A stretch of 64,000 bases of DNA from contig NZ_QBKP01000018.1 of assembly GCF_003054195.1 (NCBI RefSeq), positions 25,420 through 89,419 on the forward strand, read 5' to 3'. Source of the stretch: Gemmobacter caeni. GTDB taxonomy: Bacteria; Pseudomonadota; Alphaproteobacteria; Rhodobacterales; Rhodobacteraceae. Shown here piece after piece: positions 1 through 8,933 of the stretch. The first letter of the stretch is position 1. Each line of letters begins with the position of its first letter. Under the pieces are notes generated by a model, which was given only the letters and a program-made list of their open reading frames with translations, did not search any database and had not been told where the DNA came from. Made by a program: the position numbers and the translations under genes.

Positions 1-692
1 AGAAAATGACCGTGGCGGACAGCTATGACATCCTGCTGGGGCAGGAGGCTGACAAGCTGCTGGATGACGAGGCGGTCAAGGCCGCTGCGTTGGAAGCGGT
101 GCAGGAAAACGGCATCGTCTTTCTGGATGAGATCGACAAGATCTGCGCCCGCGCGGATGCCCGTGGCGCCGATGTCAGCCGGGAAGGTGTGCAGCGCGAC
201 CTGCTGCCGCTGATCGAGGGCACGACGGTTTCCACCAAATACGGCCCTGTAAAAACCGACCATATCCTGTTCATCGCTTCGGGTGCCTTCCATGTGGCCA
301 AACCCTCGGATCTGCTGCCGGAATTGCAGGGTCGTCTGCCGATCCGGGTAGAATTGCAGGTGCTGACCGAGGGCGATTTTGTTCGCATCCTGACCGAGAC
401 GGACAATGCGCTGACCCGTCAGTATGCCGCACTGATGGCCACGGAAGAGGTGACGGTCAGCTTTACCGAAGACGGGATCGCCGCGCTGGCCCGGATTGCG
501 GCCGACGTGAACCGCAGCGTCGAGAATATCGGCGCGCGGCGGCTTTACACGATTCTGGAACGCGTTTTCGAAGAACTGTCCTTCACCGCCCCGGACCGCG
601 CTGGTGAAACGGTTGTGGTTGACGGTGCCTTTGTTGAACAGAATGTGGGGGCGCTGGCGAAATCCGCCGATCTGAGCCGTTACGTCCTCTGA
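1..692 (+). CDS. hslU: HslU, ATPase subunit of the HslUV protease (3' part)
   Basis: The reading frame is open from the left edge, so the start and the Walker A half are outside the window. About 229 residues are visible of a protein usually near 435. HslU is the AAA+ unfoldase that feeds proteins to the HslV peptidase in the cytoplasm. Visible marks are Walker B (VFLDEID, visible residues 38-44), the conserved GRLPIRVEL segment with the probable arginine finger (residues 109-117), the sensor-2 GARRL motif (176-180), and the typical C-terminus DLSRYVL that docks into HslV. hslV would be expected just upstream. The family call is firm; only completeness is unknown. Confidence 0.95.
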   Translation, partial: KMTVADSYDILLGQEADKLLDDEAVKAAALEAVQENGIVFLDEIDKICARADARGADVSREGVQRDLLPLIEGTTVSTKYGPVKTDHILFIASGAFHVAKPSDLLPELQGRLPIRVELQVLTEGDFVRILTETDNALTRQYAALMATEEVTVSFTEDGIAALARIAADVNRSVENIGARRLYTILERVFEELSFTAPDRAGETVVVDGAFVEQNVGALAKSADLSRYVL

Positions 693-750
693 TCCCTCTT
701 GGCGCGCGGCGTCAAATCGGCAATGCCTTGGGCGTAGCAGGAGTTTTCTC

Positions 751-1875
751 GTGACCGCCCATCGTATTGCCCTTGGCATCGCCCTGACACTTCTGGTCGC
801 CTGTTCACCGCGGGGCGCGATCACACTGGACCCGGCGGCGGCGCAGGTTGGCGCCGTCGAAGAGATTTTCGTCGCGACAACACGACAGATCGACCCTGAA
901 ACCGGCACCTTCGGCAGGCAGCGGTCAGAGACCGAGCATTTCGCCCGGTTCGAGATTTCCGTACCGCCGGAACGCAAGCTCGGGTCGATCACCTTCCCCC
1001 GGCGCGGCGGAAAGCCGGATCCGGCCAAGGACTTCCTGACGACGGAACAGCTCATCCATCCGAATGCGGCGACCTTCCAGAAGGATCTGTCCACCGCCCT
1101 GAGCAGCCTGCCCCGCGGCAAGCGGGATGCGGTTATCTATGTCCATGGTTTCAATAACACTTTTGCCGAGGGCCTGTATCGGATCGCCCAGTTGAGCCAT
1201 GACCTGAACATGCCGGGCGTGACGCTGCACTATTCCTGGCCTTCCGCCGGAAATCCGCTGGGTTATGTGGCGGATCGCGATTCCTCGATGTTTGCCCGCG
1301 ACGGGCTGGAGGAGCTGATGGACCGCGCCGCCGATGCCGGCGCGGAGCGGATCGTGCTTGTCGCACATTCGATGGGTTCTGCCCTCACGATGGAGGCGCT
1401 GCGTCAGGTCGCCATCCGCAACAACAAGGATCTGATGCGTCGCATTTCTGGCGTGATTCTGATCTCGCCCGATATCGACGTGGATCTGTTCCGCACGCAG
1501 GCCCGTGCCTACGGGACATTGCCGCAGCCCTTCCTCATCTTCGGGTCCGACCGCGATACATTGCTGAATATTTCAGCCAAGCTCACGGGCGCCCCGGAGC
1601 GGCTGGGGAACCTGCGCGATATTTCGCGCGTCGCAGATCTGAAGGTCACCTTCCTTGATACCGTGGCATTTTCCGAAGGGGCGGGGCACTTCAACCTCGG
1701 TGACAGCCCGGCGCTGATCCAGCTGATGAACCGGATCGGGGATGTGGACGCGGCTTTCGGATCGGATCAGCGCGGCAAGGTGGGTCTGCTGCCCGGAGTC
1801 GTGCTGACGGTGCAAAGCGCCACGCAGATCGTGCTCCGGCCCGTGGGCGCGGTGGCGGAGGAACTGGCGAACTAG
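751..1875 (+). CDS. DUF900-type alpha/beta hydrolase lipoprotein
   Basis: 374 residues starting at GTG with AGGAG eight bases upstream. The N-terminus is a lipoprotein signal (LVAC, Cys18), so it is probably membrane anchored. The body matches the DUF900 alpha/beta-hydrolase family: a YVHGFNN segment (oxyanion-hole region), a nucleophile elbow AHSMGS with Ser207, and probable Asp267 and His313 to complete the triad. The substrate is unknown; an esterase or lipase-like activity is inferred from the fold only. It follows hslU by 58 bases and meets the Smr gene tail to tail with a 4-base overlap. Confidence 0.8.
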   Translation: MTAHRIALGIALTLLVACSPRGAITLDPAAAQVGAVEEIFVATTRQIDPETGTFGRQRSETEHFARFEISVPPERKLGSITFPRRGGKPDPAKDFLTTEQLIHPNAATFQKDLSTALSSLPRGKRDAVIYVHGFNNTFAEGLYRIAQLSHDLNMPGVTLHYSWPSAGNPLGYVADRDSSMFARDGLEELMDRAADAGAERIVLVAHSMGSALTMEALRQVAIRNNKDLMRRISGVILISPDIDVDLFRTQARAYGTLPQPFLIFGSDRDTLLNISAKLTGAPERLGNLRDISRVADLKVTFLDTVAFSEGAGHFNLGDSPALIQLMNRIGDVDAAFGSDQRGKVGLLPGVVLTVQSATQIVLRPVGAVAEELAN

Positions 1876-2474
1876 CGCCCGCGCCGCAGATAGACGTAGT
1901 AAGCCCCTGTTCCGCCATGCTTCAGATGCGCCTCGGTCACTTGCAGGACGCAGGGACCGAGTGGCGGCAGGCGCAGCCAGTGCGGCACCTGATGTTTCAG
2001 CACGCCATAACGCTGCGGGATGGGGCCGAAATCCGGCCCGGGTTTGCCCTTTCCGGTGATCACCAGAACCAGCCGCAGCCCCTGCGACCAGCTGTTCATC
2101 ACAAAACGGATGAGTTCGGGATGGGCTTCAGCGACGGTCATTCCGTGCAGGTCGATCCGCGCCTCGGGCACCAGCTTGCCACGGATCATGCGGCCATGCT
2201 GCTTGTGATCCATCTGGACAGGCTGGGCAGTAAGACGATCCGGCAAGGAAGGTTGCAGATCGTGCCGCGCCTCGGTCTTGCTGCGCTCGCCGATGCGAAA
2301 GCGATTCAGCCCTGGTTCCGGCGGGGTGGGTTGCACCTCGGGCCGATGCAGCGGCGCCTCCGGCGTTTCATCGGCCGGGGGCAGGTGGTTGCCACCATGC
2401 ATCGGCCGCGCGGTGCGGGCCACGGCCTGCCAGAGCTCGCGCTCGTCCGGGCGAAGGCTGCGACGGCGGGCCAT
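1872..2474 (-). CDS. Smr/MutS2-domain protein
   Basis: 200 residues. The C-terminal half (about 105-198) is an Smr domain: the RIDLHGM motif (107-112), a VLVITGKGK strand-loop (about 136-144) and HGGTGAYYVYLRR near the end. Smr domains are found in MutS2 and in stand-alone proteins, and several have nuclease activity; the physiological target of the stand-alone form is not settled. The first 100 residues are charged, proline-rich and probably disordered. It follows mltA by three bases on the same strand, so the two are probably co-transcribed. Confidence 0.85.
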   Translation of the reverse strand: MARRRSLRPDERELWQAVARTARPMHGGNHLPPADETPEAPLHRPEVQPTPPEPGLNRFRIGERSKTEARHDLQPSLPDRLTAQPVQMDHKQHGRMIRGKLVPEARIDLHGMTVAEAHPELIRFVMNSWSQGLRLVLVITGKGKPGPDFGPIPQRYGVLKHQVPHWLRLPPLGPCVLQVTEAHLKHGGTGAYYVYLRRGR

Positions 2475-2477
2475 GGC

Positions 2478-3506
2478 TCAGCCCTCGGGGTAAAGCGCAT
2501 AGGCAAGGTCGATGGGCAGAAGTACGACCATACGCCCGCCGTCCTTGACCGCCCCCGCCGCATCACCCGCAGCATCGCCCGTCCCGTAGAAGATATCGGC
2601 ACGTTGCGCGCCCTTGATCGCACCGCCAGTATCCTGCGCCACCATCAGGCGGTGCAGCGGCGCGCGGCCCGTCTTCTCGATCCAGATCGGTGCACCCAGC
2701 GGATTATGCGCGGGGTCGACCGCCAGTGACCGCATCCCCGTGATGGACCGGCCCATCGCGCCGATCGGACCCTTCTCTGGTGCAAGATCGGGCAGTCGGC
2801 GGAAAAACACATAAGAGGGGTTGGTATCCAGCAGATCCATTCCCGTGCCAGGATTAGATCGCACCCAGGACCGGATCGCCTGCGCCGAAACCTGATCAGG
2901 CGTATGCGTGCCACGACGGATCATCTCTTGCCCGACCGAGCGGTAGGGGTGGCCGTTCTTGCCCGCATATCCCACCCGCATTACACGGCCATCAGGCAGA
3001 CGGATGCGGCCAGATCCTTGAATCTGCAAGAAAAACACCTCAACCGGATCTTCCAGCCAGGCAAGCTCCAGCCCGCGTCCGCGCAGTGCACCGCCTTCGA
3101 TGGCCGCGCGGCTGTGAAACTGCATGCCGTCACGGAGTTCCGGCGGACGACCATAGATCGGCCAGGCATATCTTGGTGACCGCGTGAGCGATCCGTGCAG
3201 CTCCGGCTCATAATATCCGGTGAAGAGGGCAGGCGGTGTGCCTATAACCAGCGGACGGAAGAAAAGCTCGAAAAACTGCCGAGCCGAGGCGGGGCTTGCC
3301 CCCGCCTGCGTCGCGAATTTGCAGATCGGCCCCCATTCGGGTTCCTTCAGCAAATCGCAGCTGTCCTGAAAGACCTTCAGCGCCGCGCGCTGATCATCTT
3401 CTTCCCAGCCGTCGAGATCGTGAAAGGACAGGATCTGTGCCTGCGCGCTCATCGCCGCACCGACGGCAAGAATTGCCGCGAGCAGAAAGGCGCGAGCGGC
3501 ACCCAT
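2478..3506 (-). CDS. mltA: Membrane-bound lytic murein transglycosylase A
   Basis: 342 residues from ATG 3506, which shares one base with the stop of the upstream gene (TGATG); GTG 3509 is an alternative. MltA cleaves the glycan strand of peptidoglycan and leaves 1,6-anhydromuramic acid. An N-terminal signal peptide ends near AQA (about residue 24), followed by the MltA domain (FTGYYEPEL segment) and a C-terminal 3D domain with the acidic GTGDAAG region that normally holds the catalytic aspartate. No lipobox is seen, unlike E. coli MltA, so it is probably periplasmic. It lies in a timA-mltA-smr run. Confidence 0.92.
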   Translation of the reverse strand: MGAARAFLLAAILAVGAAMSAQAQILSFHDLDGWEEDDQRAALKVFQDSCDLLKEPEWGPICKFATQAGASPASARQFFELFFRPLVIGTPPALFTGYYEPELHGSLTRSPRYAWPIYGRPPELRDGMQFHSRAAIEGGALRGRGLELAWLEDPVEVFFLQIQGSGRIRLPDGRVMRVGYAGKNGHPYRSVGQEMIRRGTHTPDQVSAQAIRSWVRSNPGTGMDLLDTNPSYVFFRRLPDLAPEKGPIGAMGRSITGMRSLAVDPAHNPLGAPIWIEKTGRAPLHRLMVAQDTGGAIKGAQRADIFYGTGDAAGDAAGAVKDGGRMVVLLPIDLAYALYPEG

Positions 3507-4174
3507 CACTCCCCGGTCGCGACAAGCTGCCAGTTGGGATCGGCGGCACCCATACGGCGCGCGAAGGTCCAGACATCACGCTGGCGCTTCACCTCGGTCG
3601 GACTGCCTTCGATCACTTCGCCAGCCTTGTTGCGAACGACCGAGGTAAGCTCTCCGACAAAGCGCACCGTCACTTCACCCTCGCGCGTGGTCTGATCGAA
3701 AGTGGCATCGTTCAGCCCCATTTCCCGCAGGCCGACAAAGCTTGCCTCGACCGTCAGACCCTGTTCCTCACGCACGCGCACAGCCGAAGCGAAGCTGTCG
3801 TAGACGTCCGGCGACAGGAACGCCTTAACCTGCGACAGATCGCCCCGCTCGAACGCCATCAGGATCATTTCATAGGCGCCGCGGGCACCCTGAAGAAACG
3901 TGTTGACCGAAAACGACGGCTCCGCCTGTTTCATCGCGGCAAGCGCGACGGCGGCGGGGCTGCCCTCGGGCACATGATCAGTGATATCGCGATCCGGTCC
4001 GCCCTCGATCACATCGAATTTACGCTGCTGAACCGGGTCTGGCCGCGCAGCTTCCTCGGGCGGCAAGGGCGGCTTTTCAAAGCCTTCGCGCGTGCCCAGA
4101 ACGCTGCGCAGCTTGAGGATCAGGAAGACCGCGATCCCGGCAAGGACAAGAAGTTGGATCAGCGCGTTGTTCAT
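3506..4174 (-). CDS. Tim44/TimA-family membrane-associated protein
   Basis: 222 residues: an N-terminal membrane helix (about 5-20), a proline- and charge-rich linker to about residue 85, and a Tim44-like C-terminal domain (about 90-220, with FLQGARGAYEMIL and AFLSPDVYDSF). Mitochondrial Tim44 tethers the import motor to the translocon; the bacterial relatives are membrane-linked proteins whose role is poorly defined. It is first in a leftward run with mltA and smr and is divergent from fxsA-secB. The pairing with MltA hints at an envelope role, but that is inference. Confidence 0.8.
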   Translation of the reverse strand: MNNALIQLLVLAGIAVFLILKLRSVLGTREGFEKPPLPPEEAARPDPVQQRKFDVIEGGPDRDITDHVPEGSPAAVALAAMKQAEPSFSVNTFLQGARGAYEMILMAFERGDLSQVKAFLSPDVYDSFASAVRVREEQGLTVEASFVGLREMGLNDATFDQTTREGEVTVRFVGELTSVVRNKAGEVIEGSPTEVKRQRDVWTFARRMGAADPNWQLVATGE

Positions 4175-4217
4175 TTGGCCTCGGCACGTCGGTTGGTGGT
4201 TGGGGTTGGTAACTGGC

Positions 4218-4244
4218 CCCCTTCGCCCCTATGTAGGGAAGGGG
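4218..4244. promoter_or_regulatory. Imperfect inverted repeat between timA and fxsA
   Basis: Two nested arms, CCCCTT with AAGGGG and CCCTA with TAGGG, surround a TG centre, with a three-base bulge (CGC) on the left side only. It sits in the 121-base gap between two divergent genes, so it could be an operator or an RNA hairpin in one leader. No known motif was recognised. Confidence 0.3.
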
Positions 4245-4295
4245 TGTGGACAAGTCTACCTTCACACCACGAAGTTCATGACGGGAGATTGCAAG

Positions 4296-4766
4296 ATGCG
4301 GCTGTTTGGCCCGATCCTGGTGCTGACGCTGATTGAAATAGCACTGTTCATCACGGTCGGTGGCTGGCTGGGCCTTGGCCTGTCGCTGCTGGTGATCCTG
4401 GGCACGGCGGTTCTGGGTTCCGGTCTGCTGCGGCTGCAAGGGCAACGCATGGCACTTGATCTGCGTCAGGCCATGAACGGGATCGGGGATCCGTTATCAC
4501 CCATGGCGCAGCGTGGCCTGATCATGATGGCTGCGGCCCTTCTGATCCTTCCGGGTTTTCTGGGCGATACGCTGGGGCTGCTGCTGCTGCTGCCTCCGGT
4601 CCGGCATATGATCATTGCCATGGTCGGCCGCCGGGTGCAGATGCACCGCCCGCCCATGAATGATCCGCACCGGCACGGCGTGGTGATTGACGCGGATTTC
4701 GTCGAACTGGACGAGCCGCCTTCCGGACCGCCACCAGCGCGACGTTCGGGCTGGACGCAGGATTGA
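4296..4766 (+). CDS. fxsA: FxsA-family membrane protein
   Basis: 156 residues. ATG 4296 was chosen because GGGAG lies eight bases upstream and the protein then begins MRLFGPIL, the usual FxsA start; the open frame extends further upstream without support. Four hydrophobic segments lie within the first 120 residues and a polar tail follows. FxsA is an inner-membrane protein; in E. coli, overproduction relieves exclusion of phage T7 by the F factor. Its normal role is unknown. secB follows after 73 bases. Confidence 0.85.
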   Translation: MRLFGPILVLTLIEIALFITVGGWLGLGLSLLVILGTAVLGSGLLRLQGQRMALDLRQAMNGIGDPLSPMAQRGLIMMAAALLILPGFLGDTLGLLLLLPPVRHMIIAMVGRRVQMHRPPMNDPHRHGVVIDADFVELDEPPSGPPPARRSGWTQD

Positions 4767-4839
4767 GGCGCCGCGCGGCGGATGCTAGGAAGAACAGGAT
4801 CAAGGTGGCCGGAATGGCCAAACCAACAGGAGATTTGCA

Positions 4840-5358
4840 ATGACCGAAGCCAATGGCGAAACTCAGGGCCAGGGCGAAGCGCAGAACGGCGGCTCCCAGG
4901 TGCGGATGAGCGTTCTCGCCCAGTTCATCCGTGACATGTCCTTTGAAAATGTTGTCGCGCAGAAGGGCCTTCAGGGCGGTGATGTGCAGCCCGATGTGCA
5001 GGTGGCGGTCAGCCTTGACGCCCGCAAGCGCCCTGCGGATCACCAGTACGAGGTGATGCACAAGTTCCGTGTGACCTCGAAGAACAAAGCCAACGGCGAC
5101 ACGCTGTTCCTGCTGGAGCTGGATTACGGCGGGATTTTCCACGTCGAGGGCGTGCCGGACGAGCAGTTGCATCCGTTCCTGCTGATCGAATGCCCGCGCC
5201 TTCTGTTCCCCTTCGTGCGCCGCATCATCTCGGACATTACGCGCGATGGTGGCTTCCCGCCGCTGAATATCGACACCGTGGATTATCTGGCGCTGTATCG
5301 TCAGGAACTGGCGCGCCGCGCCCAGGCACAATCCGCCGAAGCGGTTCCGGTTCAGTAA
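4840..5358 (+). CDS. secB: Protein-export chaperone SecB
   Basis: 172 residues with AGGAG upstream. SecB is a cytoplasmic tetrameric chaperone that keeps preproteins unfolded and hands them to SecA. The family body runs from about residue 22 (VLAQFIRDMSFENP-like segment, here SFENVV) through DYGGIFHV and IECPRLLFPFVRRIISD, to the PPLNIDTVDYLALY end. The first 20 residues are a glycine/glutamine-rich extension and the last 15 an alanine-rich tail. The stop abuts the dnaQ stop with no gap. Confidence 0.96.
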   Translation: MTEANGETQGQGEAQNGGSQVRMSVLAQFIRDMSFENVVAQKGLQGGDVQPDVQVAVSLDARKRPADHQYEVMHKFRVTSKNKANGDTLFLLELDYGGIFHVEGVPDEQLHPFLLIECPRLLFPFVRRIISDITRDGGFPPLNIDTVDYLALYRQELARRAQAQSAEAVPVQ

Positions 5359-6057
5359 TCAGCCACGCTTGAGCCAGATTGCCCCGTCGCCCATCTTTGC
5401 CACAAAGGCCTCATGGGCGGCGGCTTCCGTCGCAGTGATCCGCGGAGCAAGCGGGGTCGGACGTGGACGCGGACGCCATGTCGAATCTTCCTGAACCGCA
5501 TCCTTGCGCGGGGTGACGCTGGCCGGGGCCAGAACAAGGTCAGGCTGCCGCCCGCCGATCAGTTCAAGATAGACTTCTGCCAGAATTTCGCTGTCGAGAA
5601 GTGCTCCGTGCTTTTCACGCATCGAATTGTCGATACCGAACCGACGGCACAGAGCATCCAGCGAGGCGGGCGAGCCCGGAAATCTTGACCGCGCGATCAT
5701 CAGCGTGTCGATAGCCTGATTGTTCGGCAGTTGCGGAAAGCCGTGGGTCCGCAACTCCCAGTTCAGGAATTTCATGTCGAAGCTGGCATTGTGGATGACC
5801 AGCTTGGCTTCGCCCACGAAATCGAGGAAATTCTGCGCTTCCTGCCGGAACAGGGGCTTGTCGCGCAGAAAATCATCCCCCAGCCCGTGCACCTCGAACG
5901 CCTCTTTCGGCATAGGGCGTTCGGGGTTCAGGTAAACGTGAAACGTCCTGCCGGTCGGCAGATGATTGAACAGTTCGACCGCGCCAATCTCGACAATACG
6001 ATGCCCTTCGGAAGGTTCGAATCCCGTGGTTTCGGTATCAAGGACGATCTCACGCAT
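5359..6057 (-). CDS. dnaQ: DNA polymerase III epsilon subunit (proofreading exonuclease)
   Basis: 232 residues. This is the 3'-5' exonuclease that proofreads in the Pol III core. All DEDD-type motifs are present: Exo I DTETTG with Asp7 and Glu9, Exo II HNASFD with Asp94, and Exo III His150...Asp155 (DEDDh type). The C-terminal tail after about residue 180 is the linker that contacts the alpha subunit. The start overlaps the coaE stop by eight bases, in a maf-aroE-coaE-dnaQ operon leading away from the putative origin. Confidence 0.96.
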   Translation of the reverse strand: MREIVLDTETTGFEPSEGHRIVEIGAVELFNHLPTGRTFHVYLNPERPMPKEAFEVHGLGDDFLRDKPLFRQEAQNFLDFVGEAKLVIHNASFDMKFLNWELRTHGFPQLPNNQAIDTLMIARSRFPGSPASLDALCRRFGIDNSMREKHGALLDSEILAEVYLELIGGRQPDLVLAPASVTPRKDAVQEDSTWRPRPRPTPLAPRITATEAAAHEAFVAKMGDGAIWLKRG

Positions 6058-6643
6058 CGCAGCTCTCCCGAATATAGGCGATCAGCGCCGTGACCGCCGC
6101 CTCGACGGAGGCGAGGCTCAGCGTTTCGATGATATGTGTCGCGCGGGCGCGTTTCTGCGGGTCGGGCATCTGCCGCGAGAGGATAAGGCCAAACTGCGCC
6201 TCAGTCATTCCGGGTCTTGCTAGTACGCGCGCGCGTTGCAGGGCAGGGGGGGCGGTCACCAGAAGCGTGGCATCCATTTCCGCCTCTGTCCCCTTCTCAA
6301 AAAGAAGAGGAATATCAAAAACAGCAATATCAGTGACTGTTTCTGCCGCGAACCTGTCCCGGTCTGCTGCGACGAGCGGATGAACAATAGCCTCGATATC
6401 GGCAAGAAAGGCAGGGTCTTTCGCCAGTTCCTGTTTCAGCACGTCGCGTGAAACCCCGAGCTCCGACGCTGCGGTCGGGATCAGCCTGGCAATCGGCGCA
6501 ACAGCCGCGCCGCCCGGCGCGTAAAGGCGATGCACGGCCGCATCCGCATCCCATACCGGCAAACCAGATTTGCGGAAAAACTCCGCCGTCGTGGATTTTC
6601 CCATCCCAATCGAGCCGGTGAGGCCAAGCCGAAACGCTGTCAT
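6050..6643 (-). CDS. coaE: Dephospho-CoA kinase
   Basis: 197 residues. CoaE phosphorylates the 3'-hydroxyl of dephospho-CoA, the last step of coenzyme A synthesis. The P-loop GSIGMGKS is at residues 10-17, with WDADAAVH following and the conserved IPLLFE segment about residues 111-116. The start overlaps the end of aroE by four bases (ATGA) and the end overlaps dnaQ, so translation is probably coupled along the operon. Confidence 0.96.
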   Translation of the reverse strand: MTAFRLGLTGSIGMGKSTTAEFFRKSGLPVWDADAAVHRLYAPGGAAVAPIARLIPTAASELGVSRDVLKQELAKDPAFLADIEAIVHPLVAADRDRFAAETVTDIAVFDIPLLFEKGTEAEMDATLLVTAPPALQRARVLARPGMTEAQFGLILSRQMPDPQKRARATHIIETLSLASVEAAVTALIAYIRESCDA

Positions 6644-7479
6644 GCTGACAGAACCGCCTGCCTGGTCGCTTCATCAACCTCGGGGCGATGGCCAAACCAG
6701 CGTTCGAATCCCGGCGCAGCCTGATGGAGCAACATGCCAAGACCGTCGACCACCGTGGCTCCCGCCGCCTCTGCCTCAATCAGGAACTGGGTTTTCAGCG
6801 GTGTATAGACCAGATCCGTCGCAAGGGCGCCCGGTTCCATCGCATCAAGCGGCACCCGAAACTCCGGCTTGCCTGTCATGCCCAGCGAGGTGGTATTAAC
6901 CACAGTCGCCGCACCTTCGAGCATGTTTCCAGCCTGAATCCAGTCATGCACCATCACCTTCGCCCCGAAATCGCTGCGAAAGACTTCGGCGCGTGGCCGG
7001 GTACGGTTTGCGATACGGATTTCGGGCGCGCCAACTTCGATCAAGGCAGCGACAACAGCCCGTGCAGCACCCCCCGCCCCAAAGACCACAGCCGGCCCTG
7101 CGGCGGGGTTCCACTGCGGAGCGTTCTGCCGCAAATTCGCTATGAACCCCGCGCCATCGGTATTGTCGGCGTGAATCCGACCATCTTTGCGGAAGATCAG
7201 CGTATTGGCCGCACCGATCAACGCCGCGCGATCTGTCACGATATCGGCAAGGCCGAGAATGGTCTCTTTATGCGGAATAGTGACGTTCAGCCCGACAAAG
7301 CCCATGCGGGGCAGCAGGCGCAGCGCCTCTGGCAGATCGGCCTGCGCAATGTCCATCGGGATATAATGGCCCTTGATGCCATAGCGGCGCAGCCAGTAGC
7401 CATGCAGCGCGGGCGAACGGCTGTGCGCGATCGGAGAGCCGATCACGCCGGCCAGCGGAAGGCGCGGATGGTCTGTCAT
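6640..7479 (-). CDS. aroE: Shikimate dehydrogenase
   Basis: 279 residues. AroE reduces 3-dehydroshikimate to shikimate with NADPH in the aromatic amino-acid pathway. The shikimate-binding SRSP motif (20-23), NVTIPHKE with catalytic Lys71, ADNTDG with Asp108, and the NADP Rossmann loop GAGGAA (134-139) are all present. It overlaps maf and coaE by four bases each. The same gene neighbourhood (maf, aroE, coaE, dnaQ) is common in alphaproteobacteria. Confidence 0.96.
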   Translation of the reverse strand: MTDHPRLPLAGVIGSPIAHSRSPALHGYWLRRYGIKGHYIPMDIAQADLPEALRLLPRMGFVGLNVTIPHKETILGLADIVTDRAALIGAANTLIFRKDGRIHADNTDGAGFIANLRQNAPQWNPAAGPAVVFGAGGAARAVVAALIEVGAPEIRIANRTRPRAEVFRSDFGAKVMVHDWIQAGNMLEGAATVVNTTSLGMTGKPEFRVPLDAMEPGALATDLVYTPLKTQFLIEAEAAGATVVDGLGMLLHQAAPGFERWFGHRPEVDEATRQAVLSA

Positions 7480-8075
7480 GTCTCGATGAACCCCCGAAGT
7501 TCCAGATAGGCCAGCAGCGGCAGAAGCGGCAGCCCCAGAACTGCAAAGTAATCACCCCGGATGTCGGTGAAAAGCCGCACGCCCTCTTCTTCCAGCTTAT
7601 ATCCCCCGGCAGAGTGGCGCAGGCTGTCCCAGTTGCGGGAAATGTAGCCATCCAGCCAAGCGTCGGAAAACTCCCGCATGGTCAGATCCACCCGGCCGAT
7701 ATGGCGCCAGACCGGCTTTGCCTGATCGTAAAGAACCAGGGCTGACAGCAGCCGATGGGTCTTGCCACGCATCGCAAGCAGTTGAACCCGCGCTTCATCG
7801 GGCGAGGCGGGCTTGCCCCAGGCACGACGATCAAACTCCAGCACCTGATCACAGCCAAGAACCAGCGCATCGGGATGCCGTTCAGCGATCTTGCGCGCCT
7901 TCATCTCGGCGAGAGCATCGGCGATATCCTGCGGATGTGCGCCCTCAGCCTCCAGCGCGGCGCGGATGGTTTCCTCATCAATGCGGGCGGGCAGCGCACT
8001 CGCCGCGACCCCTGCGTTATGCAGAAGCGCGAGGCGCGTTGGGGAAGCGGAGGCAAGCAGGATCTGGCGCGGCAT
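7476..8075 (-). CDS. maf: Maf family nucleotide pyrophosphatase
   Basis: 199 residues from ATG 8075. A longer frame begins at 8132, but family members have the SASPxR motif about nine residues from the start, which fits 8075 (SASPTR at 9-14). Neither start has a strong ribosome site. Maf proteins hydrolyse canonical or modified NTPs, including dTTP, UTP and pseudo-UTP, and have been linked to septum control. The GCDQVLEF acidic motif is present. The upstream side faces the probable replication origin. Confidence 0.9.
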   Translation of the reverse strand: MPRQILLASASPTRLALLHNAGVAASALPARIDEETIRAALEAEGAHPQDIADALAEMKARKIAERHPDALVLGCDQVLEFDRRAWGKPASPDEARVQLLAMRGKTHRLLSALVLYDQAKPVWRHIGRVDLTMREFSDAWLDGYISRNWDSLRHSAGGYKLEEEGVRLFTDIRGDYFAVLGLPLLPLLAYLELRGFIET

Positions 8076-8088
8076 CTGGGGGCGTATC

Positions 8089-8097
8089 TGTGGAAAA
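8089..8097 (-). promoter_or_regulatory. DnaA-box-like nonamer
   Basis: Reads TTTTCCACA on the minus strand, one mismatch from TTATCCACA. It lies just upstream of the chosen maf start. Confidence 0.5.
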
Positions 8098-8191
8098 TCT
8101 GGGTTTGTTCCCAAGGTCGGTCTTGGGGTCATTCAGGCGTCTGGCAAGGATTGGCGACGGCAATCCCGGTTTGTCAAGCAAAGCCGGAATC

Positions 8192-8200
8192 TTTTCCACC
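8192..8200 (+). promoter_or_regulatory. Weak DnaA-box-like nonamer
   Basis: Reads TTTTCCACC, two mismatches from consensus. Directly after it, TGTGGGAAG forms the other arm of an imperfect palindrome. Confidence 0.35.
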
Positions 8201-8347
8201 TGTGGGAAGGACATCCCGGCGGCTTGGGACAGCGGAGTAACACACAATGCCGGTATGGCTGACCGCTGTTTGCGAGAAAAGCTCATCTATCTGAAAATAA
8301 TGGAGAAAGTTCCAAATTTTCTGGTTTCTTCCATAGGTTATGCGAAG

Positions 8348-8356
8348 TTATCCACC
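8348..8356 (+). promoter_or_regulatory. DnaA box
   Basis: Reads TTATCCACC, one mismatch from consensus; the first of three boxes packed within about 60 bases before the AT-rich tract. Confidence 0.65.
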
Positions 8357-8366
8357 ATCGGGCGTA

Positions 8367-8375
8367 TGTGGAAAA
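8367..8375 (-). promoter_or_regulatory. DnaA box, inverted
   Basis: Reads TTTTCCACA on the minus strand, one mismatch. Its orientation is opposite to the boxes on either side. Confidence 0.6.
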
Positions 8376-8401
8376 GCCTGGGGGTTGCGCCGCAAATCCT
8401 G

Positions 8402-8410
8402 TTATCCACT
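8402..8410 (+). promoter_or_regulatory. DnaA box
   Basis: Reads TTATCCACT, one mismatch from consensus, and lies about ten bases from the AT-rich tract. Confidence 0.65.
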
Positions 8411-8420
8411 GCCCCAATCA

Positions 8421-8460
8421 CATCATTCCTTTTTCTCTTTCTTTTATTAATAAGAGGTAA
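8421..8460. other. AT-rich tract, probable DNA unwinding element
   Basis: A pyrimidine-rich AT-rich run in GC-rich surroundings, ending with the perfect palindrome TTATTAATAA at 8444-8453. It is next to the DnaA-box cluster, the arrangement expected of an unwinding element. It also lies just upstream of hemJ and could contain its promoter. Confidence 0.55.
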
Positions 8461-8478
8461 GCACAGCAGGAGGCAGAC

Positions 8479-8928
8479 ATGGGCGATTTTCTGGCGGGAG
8501 CCTATCCTTGGCTGAAGTTCCTGCATGTGATCTCGGTGATCAGCTGGATGGCAGGTCTGTTCTACCTGCCTCGGCTCTACGTCTATCACGTTGAAAAAGT
8601 GTCAAAAGGTTCGGAAACCGATGCTCTTTTTCAGCTTATGGAGCGGCGTCTGCTGCGGGCGATCATGAATCCTGCGATGATCGCGACCTGGCTTTTCGGA
8701 CTCGCCCTTGTACTCACGCCCGGCATTGTGGACTGGTCGATGATCTGGCCCTGGACAAAGGCCGCGAGCGTGCTTGGCATGACATGGTTTCACATGTGGC
8801 TTGCCGCCCGCCGCAAGGATTTCGTCGCTGGGATGAATGCAAAGACCGGGCGGACCTACCGGATGATGAACGAAGTTCCGACGCTTCTGATGATCGTGAT
8901 CGTGGCCTCGGTCATCGTGAAGTTCTGA
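8479..8928 (+). CDS. hemJ: HemJ, protoporphyrinogen IX oxidase
   Basis: 149 residues, with AGGAGG five bases before ATG. HemJ is a small inner-membrane protein that oxidises protoporphyrinogen IX to protoporphyrin IX; it is the usual form in alphaproteobacteria that lack HemG/HemY. Four hydrophobic segments are seen. The family-conserved FLHVISVISWMAGLFYLPRL region (15-34) includes a histidine, and TWFHMWLA is near residue 100. It is the first rightward gene after the putative origin. hemW and hemH in the same window act later in heme metabolism. Confidence 0.92.
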   Translation: MGDFLAGAYPWLKFLHVISVISWMAGLFYLPRLYVYHVEKVSKGSETDALFQLMERRLLRAIMNPAMIATWLFGLALVLTPGIVDWSMIWPWTKAASVLGMTWFHMWLAARRKDFVAGMNAKTGRTYRMMNEVPTLLMIVIVASVIVKF

Positions 8929-8933
8929 TTTTG

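Larger units (their letters stand above)
8076..8478. other. Probable chromosomal replication origin (oriC)
   Basis: This is the only gene-free stretch above 300 bases in the window. It has clustered DnaA-box-like nonamers, four of them one base off TTATCCACA on both strands (8089, 8348, 8367, 8402), plus a two-mismatch copy at 8192. An AT-rich tract follows at 8421-8460. Flanking genes diverge from it. In other alphaproteobacteria the origin is known to sit beside a heme gene, and parAB with parS sites lie 3-12 kb away here. No protein of credible size is encoded inside. Confidence 0.8.

Noticed and set aside
5926..5946. GTAAACGTGAAACG in dnaQ as a parS candidate
   Set aside because: Only the right half of the palindrome matches; the left half is lost. 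It would have been the only site left of oriC.
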